NCBI GenBank assembly: GCA_022565015.1
Contig: JADFKI010000248.1
Coordinates: 1 to 5,389, forward strand
Direction: 5' to 3'
From: Chloroflexota bacterium
Lineage (GTDB): Bacteria; Chloroflexota; Dehalococcoidia; Lucifugimonadales; JADFKI01
Length of the DNA stretch: 5,389 nucleotides
The position numbers and the translations under genes are program-made. The stretch's first letter is position 1, and each line of letters opens with the position of its first letter. This document shows positions 1-5,389 of the stretch, piece by piece. The notes under the pieces are model-generated. The model was not told where the DNA came from, did no database searches, and was given only the letters and a program-made list of their open reading frames with translations.

Positions 1-117
1 GTCAAACTCCTCGAAGAACTCCTTGGATCCGGGCTCGGCGGTGCCGCTCGGGAGGAATTGCGTCCCGAGATGATGAGTGTCCCAGTAATTCTCCACCTGT
101 TCAAGATCTACCTTCAT
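1..117 (-). CDS. Probable SAM-dependent methyltransferase, N-terminal 39 codons only
   Basis: This is the 5' end of a gene that runs off the left edge of the window. The frame opens with ATG at 117 and stays open to base 1. The peptide begins MKVDLEQVENYWDTHHLGTQ and continues to FFEEFD. A start of the form 'V..YWD.H..GTQ' followed by an 'EPGSKEFFEEF' stretch is, from memory, typical of the leader before the SAM-binding fold in class I methyltransferases of environmental glycan clusters. The SAM motifs themselves lie outside the window, so the function is inferred from this leader alone. A GGAG at 124-127, six bases before the ATG, supports the start. The gene follows the upstream methyltransferase by only 26 bp, so the two are probably co-transcribed. 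It is the last visible gene of the minus-strand string. Confidence 0.72.
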   Translation of the reverse strand, partial: MKVDLEQVENYWDTHHLGTQFLPSGTAEPGSKEFFEEFD

Positions 118-123
118 AGCAAA

Positions 124-127
124 CTCC
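124..127 (-). promoter_or_regulatory. Shine-Dalgarno site (GGAG) of the leftmost methyltransferase
   Basis: The minus strand reads GACGGAGTTTGCT directly before the ATG at 117. GGAG lies six bases from the start codon, a good bacterial spacing. It falls inside the 26-bp gap after the preceding stop codon, which supports independent initiation of this gene. Confidence 0.6.
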
Positions 128-143
128 GTCAATTCCATAAGGA

Positions 144-836
144 CTATTGGTCGGACGCGGGTCTGCGCCCGCTCCAAATCATGAGGGACGCGAAGAGCTT
201 TCCGTGCTTCATGAACTCGTTCTTCAGATGAGGCAGCCTTGCCTGCTCAAAACCGGCCTTATTCAGCATTTCCCCGATCTCAGGTGAACGGTAATACCGC
301 ACATGGCCCTTCTCGACAACGCGAAGAATCCTGTCCCACATCCACGTGTACAGGGAGAGGTCCACGGCGTTGTCCATGATTACTATCTGCGCTCCCGGCC
401 TGAGGACACGCTTCATCTCTATCAGAGACTTTATCGGGTCCGGGTAGTGGTGGAACGAGTTGGTGCACATCACGAAGTCGAACTCGCCATCAGGGTATGG
501 GATGTTGTCGGAGCCTGCCTGAACGAACTCCACTCTGTCCCTCAGGTCGTCGCCTATCTTGGCGTTCGCCTGGGCGATCATCTGCTCAGAGATATCCAGC
601 CCACAGGCCTTGCCCTCGGTGAGCACGGAACCTAAACGCAGAACGGCAAAACCCGTTCCACAACCGACATCGAGCACCTTTGATGCCGATGTAAGGCCCT
701 CCATCTGGCCTATGGTCAGTCGTTGGGTGTGTTGAAACCATCCGGATATTCTCTTCTGATCGTAGTCCTGCGCCCACTTGTCGAAGAACTGCTGATTCTG
801 CACGTCCAACGATGTGCTACTCGGTGCGTCTGTCAA
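144..836 (-). CDS. Class I SAM-dependent methyltransferase (Methyltransf_11/UbiE-like)
   Basis: This is a 230-residue methyltransferase using the TTG start at 836. SAM motif I, VLDVGCGTG, lies at about residues 54-62. The acidic residue expected to bind the SAM ribose is D81 in GLDIS. A motif II/III region follows (DGEFDFVMCTNSFHHYPDP), then the typical MKRVLRPGAQIVIMDN strand. This order is that of small-molecule class I methyltransferases; the substrate is unknown. The frame is open back to 1025, but residues before 836 would overlap the end of the upstream gene by 124 bp and show no methyltransferase features. AAGGAG stands eight bases before the TTG, so I prefer the shorter form, which leaves a 65-bp gap after the YdjM-like gene. 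The setting points to O-, N- or C-methylation of a sugar or glycoside, which is inference. Confidence 0.9.
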   Translation of the reverse strand: MTDAPSSTSLDVQNQQFFDKWAQDYDQKRISGWFQHTQRLTIGQMEGLTSASKVLDVGCGTGFAVLRLGSVLTEGKACGLDISEQMIAQANAKIGDDLRDRVEFVQAGSDNIPYPDGEFDFVMCTNSFHHYPDPIKSLIEMKRVLRPGAQIVIMDNAVDLSLYTWMWDRILRVVEKGHVRYYRSPEIGEMLNKAGFEQARLPHLKNEFMKHGKLFASLMIWSGRRPASDQ

Positions 837-844
837 ATCCACAT

Positions 845-850
845 CTCCTT
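845..850 (-). promoter_or_regulatory. Shine-Dalgarno site (AAGGAG) that decides a TTG start
   Basis: The minus strand reads CCAAGGAGATGTGGAT and then TTG at 836-834. AAGGAG with an eight-base spacer is the strongest ribosome-binding site in the window. The in-frame GTG at 842 is only two bases from the motif, too close to be used. The ATG inside GGAGATGTGG (844-842) is out of frame. Confidence 0.7.
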
Positions 851-901
851 GGTAAAACGATGCTAACGGTCCCGTCCCGTACGAAGTGGCCGGATATGCC
901 G

Positions 902-1492
902 CTAATTCTTTTTCGTAATATTCCTTCGCATGAGGCGATTGTCTGGTCTGCTGATTATCCACGCAATTATCAGCAGAGGTACCGTAATCGCAAGCTCGAC
1001 CCCTATGACTCCAAGGTTGTTCCATGAGAACAATCCCATGGCGAATTCCACTACGGAATCGCCGGGAACTCCGTCCTTGACCCCCTGGAAGGGAAGCCAG
1101 GAAACCAAAAAATGCTCGGAAGAGAATGGGGCCAGCAAGGGAATGCCGAACGGCGCTCGAAGGTCTTCAACCTGCAGGTCAACCAGCAGGTGCGACAGAT
1201 ACAACACGGCGCCTATGATGCCGACGAAATATGCATTCACCTTCCATCTGAACACTCTTACCACGAAAACCGTGAATATCCCGAATAATAACCCCGCGGC
1301 CAGAGAATGGCTTACTCCCTGGTGAAATCTGTTGATATCGCCGACCAACAGCCCCGGCAGGAGGTCCAGGTCCGGAGCATTGGCTGCGACCATGGAGAAC
1401 ATATACCAGGCCTTGATGTTCAGATCAGCCCGGCTGCCCGTAACCATTGCGCCGGCCAACCCGATCAGGCTGTGAGCTACGGGCGTCGCCAA
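902..1492 (-). CDS. YdjM-like membrane protein, predicted metal-dependent hydrolase (DUF457 type)
   Basis: This 196-residue integral membrane protein matches the pattern of the YdjM/DUF457 family (PF04307). That family is annotated as membrane-bound predicted metal-dependent hydrolases, with no well-proven substrate. The conserved polar signature is present: TPVAHSLIG at the start (H7), NAPDLDLLP (D41, D43), FHQGVSHS (H57, H62) and SHLLVDL (H101, D105). These His and Asp residues are the likely metal ligands. Hydrophobic segments lie at about 64-81, 87-104 and 163-180, and the tail is basic (RRNITKKN). The first codon is TTG at 1492, four bases after the stop of the glycosyltransferase. No ATG or GTG occurs earlier in the open frame, and the next ATG (residue 16) would cut off the conserved H7. 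No good Shine-Dalgarno is visible, so translation probably depends on coupling to the upstream gene. A lipid-linked glycan or phospholipid substrate is possible from context but unproven. Confidence 0.85.
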   Translation of the reverse strand: MATPVAHSLIGLAGAMVTGSRADLNIKAWYMFSMVAANAPDLDLLPGLLVGDINRFHQGVSHSLAAGLLFGIFTVFVVRVFRWKVNAYFVGIIGAVLYLSHLLVDLQVEDLRAPFGIPLLAPFSSEHFLVSWLPFQGVKDGVPGDSVVEFAMGLFSWNNLGVIGVELAITVPLLIIAWIISRPDNRLMRRNITKKN

Positions 1493-1496
1493 CGAA

Positions 1497-2675
1497 CTAT
1501 CGCTCGGCGCCGAAAGCCAGGGAGGTCCTGCGGTTCACGGCAGCTTCAAACACCTCCTCATATCGACGTGAGCAATTTTCTATGAACAGGCCTTCCACGC
1601 GACGAAGATTCTCCGCACCCATTCGAGTCCTGAGCCCGACGTCCTTCACCATCTCACGACAACGGTCTTCGAAACTTTGCAGGTCATTCAAGGGTAGGAC
1701 GTACCCCGTTTCGCCGTCATCGAGAAAGTCGGTCTGCCCGCCATGATCGTAGCAAAGGACCGGCAGTCCAAAGGCTATTCCTTCGAGAAGCACCAGCCCA
1801 AACCCCTCGTGTTGGCTCGTAGACACATACATGTCGGAAATCTTAAGCAGGCGTAGCTTTTCGACTTCGTCGACAAATCCAGTAAATCTGATTCTATCGC
1901 TCAGGCCCCGCGAAGCCGCGTCCGCTCTGAGCATGGCCTCTTCCGGGCCGGTCCCGATCACGATGAGACGCAACTTGAGGTCCCGCATTCTGTCCATTAG
2001 CGTCATGAGCTGCGACGTTGCCTTACGTGCTACGAGCCTGCCCACCGTTATGAGCAAGACCTCATCGTCTTCGAAGCCATGCTCCCGCCGTGAGGCGGTC
2101 ACGTCGGGCGGGCGCTGAATACCCAGTGGTATGAGCTCCCCTTCGACGTCATCTGCGTAATACCTCTTCATATTGCCGAGCGTGTTTTGAGACTGCCCGA
2201 CAACCACGTCCGCCTTGCGAAGCAGACGCCTTATCCATGCGCGCAGAATGGCATGACGATGAGGTGAAGTGAACTTACTGGGGTCGTAAAGGTCCCCGCC
2301 GTGCACCGTTAGCACGTTGGGAATCCTGCCGAATCTCGACAGAGAGTCTCCCACAGGACCGGAAGGCAACGCGAAATGGGTGTTGATGACGTCGAAACTT
2401 TCAGCGCTCAGCAACCTCTTGCCGACTCGCGTGCCCATGGGAATATATGCAATCATCGACAGCATGTCGGCGGAGGCCTTCTGCCTGCGAAAGAGTACGG
2501 GCGCCCTGAGCACTCGTACTCCATCTTCTACGGCGTCGGCCGGCAGGTCTGCTGCCTTCGAGGTCAGTATTGTTACCTCGTGTCGTTTCGCAAGGTCCTC
2601 CGCCAGCAGCTTGGTGGCTACCCCGCCGCCGCCGCCCAGGGGAGGATATTCGTAGTTGCAGATAAGTATTCGCAT
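1497..2675 (-). CDS. Glycosyltransferase family 4 (GT-B fold)
   Basis: This 392-residue protein has the full length and layout of a retaining GT4 enzyme, which transfers a sugar from a nucleotide-sugar donor to an acceptor. The N-terminal Rossmann domain starts MRILICNYEYPP with a glycine-rich loop (GGGGG, residues 14-18), and TVHGGD lies at 123-128. The C-terminal domain has VGRLVARK (R213 and K218, the usual diphosphate contacts), VIGTGPEE at about 239-246, and the EX7E motif HEGFGLVLLE with E290 and E298. The next block, GLPVLCYDHGG, is also typical. No signal peptide or membrane helix is seen, so it should act in the cytoplasm or at the inner membrane face. The ATG at 2675 lies nine bases after the SDR-methyltransferase stop. 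A weak AGG is four bases upstream and GAGG is fourteen. Donor and acceptor cannot be told from the sequence. Confidence 0.94.
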   Translation of the reverse strand: MRILICNYEYPPLGGGGGVATKLLAEDLAKRHEVTILTSKAADLPADAVEDGVRVLRAPVLFRRQKASADMLSMIAYIPMGTRVGKRLLSAESFDVINTHFALPSGPVGDSLSRFGRIPNVLTVHGGDLYDPSKFTSPHRHAILRAWIRRLLRKADVVVGQSQNTLGNMKRYYADDVEGELIPLGIQRPPDVTASRREHGFEDDEVLLITVGRLVARKATSQLMTLMDRMRDLKLRLIVIGTGPEEAMLRADAASRGLSDRIRFTGFVDEVEKLRLLKISDMYVSTSQHEGFGLVLLEGIAFGLPVLCYDHGGQTDFLDDGETGYVLPLNDLQSFEDRCREMVKDVGLRTRMGAENLRRVEGLFIENCSRRYEEVFEAAVNRRTSLAFGAER

Positions 2676-2684
2676 CGGACCTGT

Positions 2685-4502
2685 CTAGTCCTCTTTTCGA
2701 CCGACGGCTGCAATCTTCTTGGTAAAAATCTTGTTGGACTTGCCGTAGAAGATGAACAACGTCCTGAAGGCTATGCTCAGAATCTTGTCAACAATAATGC
2801 CTACGTAATTGAGCGGATTCTTATAGAAGACGTAGAGGTTCAAGGGGAAGACTCGTACATCCTTGAAACCGCCATACTCGAAGATCTGGCGCATCGAGTA
2901 TTCCGTGAATGTGTTGAAATGGTCGATGTTCAGCGCCAGACCCTCGGCGCCCGTGATGGGATTGGCTCCGTTCATGGAGTGACATATGAGCCTGCCCCCG
3001 GGCTTCAGGCTGTTGCTGCAGAGCCGCATGAGCTCCAGGATCTCACTTTTCCCCAGGTGGTTTATCTCCGACTCGCAGAAGATAAAGTCAAACTCGTCGA
3101 TGTGCTCTTCCAGAAGCGGAAAAGCCTCGGCGGTGACGCAGTTCAGGCCGCGCAGCTCAGCGTGGCGTGTTTTTCGATGGTCAGAGTCGATGCCCAGCAC
3201 ATTGGTGTAGCCCTCCTGCGCAAGCAGGTTCACCATGTAGCCGGGACCCGAGCTTATTACAAGAATTTCCGCGCCTCGGTCCGACGGAAAGTCTCCGGCA
3301 TAGTTACTTCGGTAAAATTTGGCCAGAGTCTTGTAGCCCTTTTCTATATTGGATGGGCCTTCCCAGTAGGAGTCGAAGGGTTCCATTTTGGCTGCCAGCG
3401 CACGCTTTCGTTCGATGGCCCTGTCCGAGTCCTGCTCCGGACCGGTCTCCGCTCCCTCACGCGCACCATGATTCGACGGACGGCTGCCGTTGATGGAGAG
3501 CCCGTGCCCCGGCAGAAAGGCCATTTCTGCATACCACTCCGCCGTTGCCTTTACACCTTCGGCGAAGATGCGTTGCGGCTGGAACTGCAGGACCTCCGAA
3601 GCGACCTTGTTTGACAACACAAAGCTCTTCCTGAAGAAGTCCAGTCTTCTGGGATGCAGCGGGGACTGAATCCCGATCATGCCGAGAGTCTTGCCCATGA
3701 CGTTGGCAGCCACTGCCATGGGCAGCATCGGAACCCTTATCTTAGGCATGGCCACCCCCAGGCGCGCCGCAATCGTCTCGACCATCTGATTCGTGGACAC
3801 GGCCTCCTTGCCCGCGAGAACAATAATCTTGCCGGTCCCATGGTCGCTCGATGCCGCGAGCACGAGGCCGTCAATCAGGTCCTCTACGAATATGGGGTGA
3901 TGGAGGTTTTCACCGTTGCCTATAATGAAGAAGCGGCCCTTGCTTACCGCCTTGAATAGCCTTAGGAGGCGCTGGTCGCCCGGGCCGTATGTCTCCGATA
4001 TGCGAATGGACACGAGCGGTATCCTATCCGAATACGACATAACCAGCTTTTCGGCTTCGAGCTTGGTTACGCCGTAGATGTTCGAGGGCCTGAGGGGAGA
4101 ACTCTCGTCCAGGACGCCGTCAGTGGACTCCCCATATACGCCGATGGTGCTGCCGTGAACGAAACGGCCCACTTGCGCTTTCACGGCCGCTTCCAGGACG
4201 TTGCGGGTGCCTTCGACGTTGACGTCCCAGAAGTGGCTGTCGGGAACGTTGGCTTCGTGCTGCGCCGCCGCCAGGTGGAACACTACATCGATGCCTTCCA
4301 TTGCTTCGAGCATCTTGCGTTCGTCGGTGACGGGCGCGATCATGACCTCCGCGCCGGCGTCTCTCAGCGTGGCGCAATTTCCCGTTTCATAGGAGTTGTT
4401 TTCCTGGCCGACGACCCTGACGGAGTCCCGCTGCGCAAGGTACCTCAGGGCCAGCCTCGACCCTATGAAACCGGTACCGCCCGTTATCAATATTCTGCTC
4501 AT
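2685..4502 (-). CDS. Fusion protein: NAD-dependent epimerase/dehydratase plus SAM methyltransferase
   Basis: This 605-residue protein holds two enzymes in one frame. Residues 1 to about 330 are an extended SDR sugar-nucleotide epimerase/dehydratase. It has GGTGFIG at 8-14 (NAD(P) binding), FHLAA at 75-79, GSTIGVYG at 117-124 with the catalytic Ser/Thr, and YGVTK at 143-147 with catalytic Y143 and K147. ISETYGPGDQR follows at 168-178. A hydrophilic, Gly/Glu-rich linker spans about 331-372. Residues 373-605 look like a class I methyltransferase: FDSYWEGPSNIEKGYK leader, a motif I variant ILVISSGPGYM at 412-423, acidic D439 in GIDSD, and LKPGGRLICHSMNG at 499-512. A hydrophobic stretch at 565-587, followed by a basic tail, may touch the membrane. 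No Shine-Dalgarno precedes the internal M373 (ATG at 3386), so the methyltransferase is unlikely to be made alone. The ATG at 4502 overlaps the carbamoyltransferase stop. The likely role is to make and methylate a sugar, but the sugar is unknown. Confidence 0.92.
   Translation of the reverse strand: MSRILITGGTGFIGSRLALRYLAQRDSVRVVGQENNSYETGNCATLRDAGAEVMIAPVTDERKMLEAMEGIDVVFHLAAAQHEANVPDSHFWDVNVEGTRNVLEAAVKAQVGRFVHGSTIGVYGESTDGVLDESSPLRPSNIYGVTKLEAEKLVMSYSDRIPLVSIRISETYGPGDQRLLRLFKAVSKGRFFIIGNGENLHHPIFVEDLIDGLVLAASSDHGTGKIIVLAGKEAVSTNQMVETIAARLGVAMPKIRVPMLPMAVAANVMGKTLGMIGIQSPLHPRRLDFFRKSFVLSNKVASEVLQFQPQRIFAEGVKATAEWYAEMAFLPGHGLSINGSRPSNHGAREGAETGPEQDSDRAIERKRALAAKMEPFDSYWEGPSNIEKGYKTLAKFYRSNYAGDFPSDRGAEILVISSGPGYMVNLLAQEGYTNVLGIDSDHRKTRHAELRGLNCVTAEAFPLLEEHIDEFDFIFCESEINHLGKSEILELMRLCSNSLKPGGRLICHSMNGANPITGAEGLALNIDHFNTFTEYSMRQIFEYGGFKDVRVFPLNLYVFYKNPLNYVGIIVDKILSIAFRTLFIFYGKSNKIFTKKIAAVGRKED
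4499..4502 (-). promoter_or_regulatory. ATGA stop-start overlap coupling two genes
   Basis: On the minus strand the ATG of the SDR-methyltransferase (4502-4500) overlaps the TGA of the carbamoyltransferase (4501-4499). Only a weak purine run (CAGAG) lies upstream of the ATG. This arrangement usually means translational coupling within one transcript. It shows that the carbamoyltransferase C-terminus belongs to this operon. Confidence 0.8.
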
Positions 4503-5125
4503 ACTCTGACCGGCCCTTGTCTGTTCACATAGCCTTCATACCTGACCATATCCGCCTTCCTCTCGGCAGGAACGGGATTTTTGGCTATCCAGTTGCCGAT
4601 GGCCAGATAGTCCAGTTGTCCCATTTTGAACGCGCGTATCGCGTCATACGGGCTGCAGACGATCGGTTCCTCGTGCATGTTGAAGCTGGTGTTGATGAGG
4701 CACGGCAGGCCCGTCAGCTTCTGATACTCGCCAAGAACGCGGTGCATACTGGGATTGTCATTGGTGTCGACCAGCTGCGGCCTCGCCGTATTGTCGATAT
4801 GGACAACGCCGGGGCAGTTCTCGGCCATCCAGTCGGTGCAGTCAAAGGTAATGGTCATGAATCTCGCGGTGTTCTCGGCGCCCTTGAGCCCCTTGAACAG
4901 CTTGTGGGACTCTTCAGTCAGAGACACCGGGGCAAACGGCATGAATTCGGTACGTTTCAGCGCGTCGTTCATCCAGTAGTTGACCGAGGGGTCATTAGGC
5001 CTGTATAGAATAGTCCTGTTTCCCAGCGCCCTGGGACCATATTCCATTCTGCCGTTAAACCTGGCAACTACGGCATCATCGGCCAGCAGGCGCGCTATAT
5101 CCTCCTCGACATTCTCGTAGTAGGC
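4499..5125 (-). CDS. Carbamoyltransferase (NodU/CmcH family), C-terminal YrdC-like domain only; 5'-truncated
   Basis: About 208 residues match the C-terminal domain of NodU/CmcH-type O-carbamoyltransferases (Carbam_trans_C). Recognisable blocks are VEEDIARLLADD, then VVARFNGRMEYGPRALGNRTI (about 5008-5067), KRTEFMPFAPVSL, and LINTSFNMHEEPIV. DYLAIGNWI lies near the end. In the characterised relative TobZ, this YrdC-like domain makes carbamoyladenylate from ATP and carbamoyl phosphate, and the N-terminal Kae1-like domain passes the carbamoyl group to the acceptor. Family members are usually about 550-600 residues, so roughly 350 residues, the whole Kae1-like domain, are missing. The frame stays open to an ATG at 5272, giving 257 residues, but the bases right of about 5125 encode BIG2 domains on the other strand. 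That N-terminus is therefore almost certainly false. The fragment could not complete carbamoyl transfer by itself. It is coupled to the next gene by ATGA. Confidence 0.88.
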   Translation of the reverse strand, partial: AYYENVEEDIARLLADDAVVARFNGRMEYGPRALGNRTILYRPNDPSVNYWMNDALKRTEFMPFAPVSLTEESHKLFKGLKGAENTARFMTITFDCTDWMAENCPGVVHIDNTARPQLVDTNDNPSMHRVLGEYQKLTGLPCLINTSFNMHEEPIVCSPYDAIRAFKMGQLDYLAIGNWIAKNPVPAERKADMVRYEGYVNRQGPVRV

Positions 5126-5139
5126 GGCCTCCACCGCGA
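5118..5139. other. Breakpoint joining two unrelated 5'-truncated genes head to head
   Basis: Left of this point the minus strand is coherent carbamoyltransferase (YYENVEEDIA and onwards). Right of it the plus strand is coherent BIG2 sequence (ATWESSDTAVATID and onwards). The plus frame has a stop, TAG, at 5121-5123, just where its homology ends. A short GCGG/CCGC inverted repeat (5124-5127 and 5134-5137) sits at the join but is too small to mean much alone. The exact base cannot be fixed without reference sequences. Either an assembly or amplification chimera or a true rearrangement would produce this. Confidence 0.8.
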
Positions 5140-5389
5140 CATGGGAAAGCTCCGACACCGCCGTTGCGACCATCGACTCCCTTGGCCTGGCTACGGCCAT
5201 ACTTGCCGGCACGACCGACATTACCGCCACGCAGGACACCGTCGTCAGCAACATCGCCGTCCTCGACGTCACGACTCCGCCGCCGACGACAATAACGTCG
5301 ATTGCTGTATCGTTCGTCAGCGCGTCCGTTGAAGAAGGCCAGACTCAGCAGTTCAATGCCCTGGCGACCTTTAGCGACGACAGCACCGC
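5124..5389 (+). CDS. Bacterial Ig-like (BIG2) repeat protein, internal fragment
   Basis: The plus strand, with codons beginning at 5124, is open to the right edge without a start or stop codon. It reads like two partial BIG2 domains. The first is a C-terminal half with TWESSDTAVATID, LGLATAILAGTTDITAT (about 5139-5231), matching the family pattern 'W.SS....A.ID..G..TA...GT..ITA'. A strand and a Thr/Pro linker, TTPPPTT (5271-5291), follow. The second is an N-terminal half: ITSIAVSFVSASVEEGQTQQ then FNALATFSDDST (5292-5387). BIG2 domains are beta-sandwich modules of secreted or cell-surface proteins such as adhesins, cell-wall proteins and large repeat proteins. The 5' part is lost at the breakpoint and the 3' part continues beyond the window, so length, export signal and anchor are unknown. 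It lies opposite the false N-terminus of the carbamoyltransferase frame, and has no functional link to the glycan genes that can be seen. Confidence 0.85.

Noticed and set aside
860..876. ACGG/CCGT inverted repeat in the gap before the methyltransferase
   Set aside because: The stem is only four base pairs and no T-run follows, so it does not support a terminator or an operator.
3384..3386. Internal ATG as a separate start for the methyltransferase half of the fusion
   Set aside because: No purine-rich ribosome-binding site precedes it, and there is no stop codon between the two domains.
2376..3614. A 412-codon open frame on the plus strand
   Set aside because: It lies antisense to the glycosyltransferase and the SDR-methyltransferase, both of which have clear family motifs in register. 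Its own translation shows no domain, and it spans the boundary between two real genes. It is a shadow frame.
4517..5008. A 163-codon plus-strand open frame opposite the carbamoyltransferase
   Set aside because: The minus strand here carries the conserved carbamoyltransferase blocks, and the plus translation has no recognisable pattern.
4980..5125. Possibility that the carbamoyltransferase is split by a simple frameshift, with its N-terminus in another minus frame to the right
   Set aside because: The bases to the right are fully explained by BIG2 coding sequence on the plus strand over more than 240 bases without a stop, which a frameshift cannot explain.
5141..5332. A 63-codon plus-strand frame rich in His and Arg
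   Set aside because: It is in the wrong frame for the BIG2 coding sequence over the same bases. The His/Arg richness is a by-product of reading GC-rich codons out of phase.

Overview
The window is a moderately GC-rich, gene-dense stretch. Its left 95% is a tightly packed gene string, all on the minus strand and read from right to left. Gene gaps are 4-65 bp or overlaps, Shine-Dalgarno sites are GGAG or AAGGAG, and two genes appear to start with TTG. This is ordinary bacterial organisation. I cannot assign a lineage from the sequence; an uncultured environmental bacterium is plausible, but that is inference.

In transcription order the string holds six genes. (1) The C-terminal YrdC-like part of a NodU/CmcH-type carbamoyltransferase. 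(2) A 605-residue fusion of an NAD(P)-dependent sugar epimerase/dehydratase (extended SDR) with a class I SAM methyltransferase, joined to gene 1 by an ATGA overlap. (3) A GT-B glycosyltransferase of family 4. (4) A YdjM-like membrane protein with a predicted metal site (DUF457/PF04307 type). (5) A class I SAM methyltransferase, whose start I move to an internal TTG. (6) The first 39 codons of another probable methyltransferase, running off the left edge. Sugar-nucleotide modification, glycosyl transfer, methylation and carbamoylation together suggest a cluster that builds or decorates a surface polysaccharide, a glycolipid or a glycosylated metabolite. The substrate cannot be read from the sequence.

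The right edge, from about 5124 on, is different. Read on the minus strand it looks like the N-terminus of the carbamoyltransferase, even with a signal-peptide look. Read on the plus strand, the same bases encode the end of one bacterial Ig-like (BIG2) repeat, a Thr/Pro linker and the start of a second BIG2 repeat. So two 5'-truncated genes meet head to head at about 5123-5139. The carbamoyltransferase has lost its whole Kae1-like domain and the BIG2 protein has lost its N-terminus. This is either an assembly or amplification chimera or a real rearrangement breakpoint. It is the most important observation here, because an automatic annotation would report a single 257-residue protein with a false N-terminus.

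I saw no RNA genes, CRISPR arrays, insertion sequences or convincing terminators. The genes leave no uncovered stretch longer than about 65 bp.
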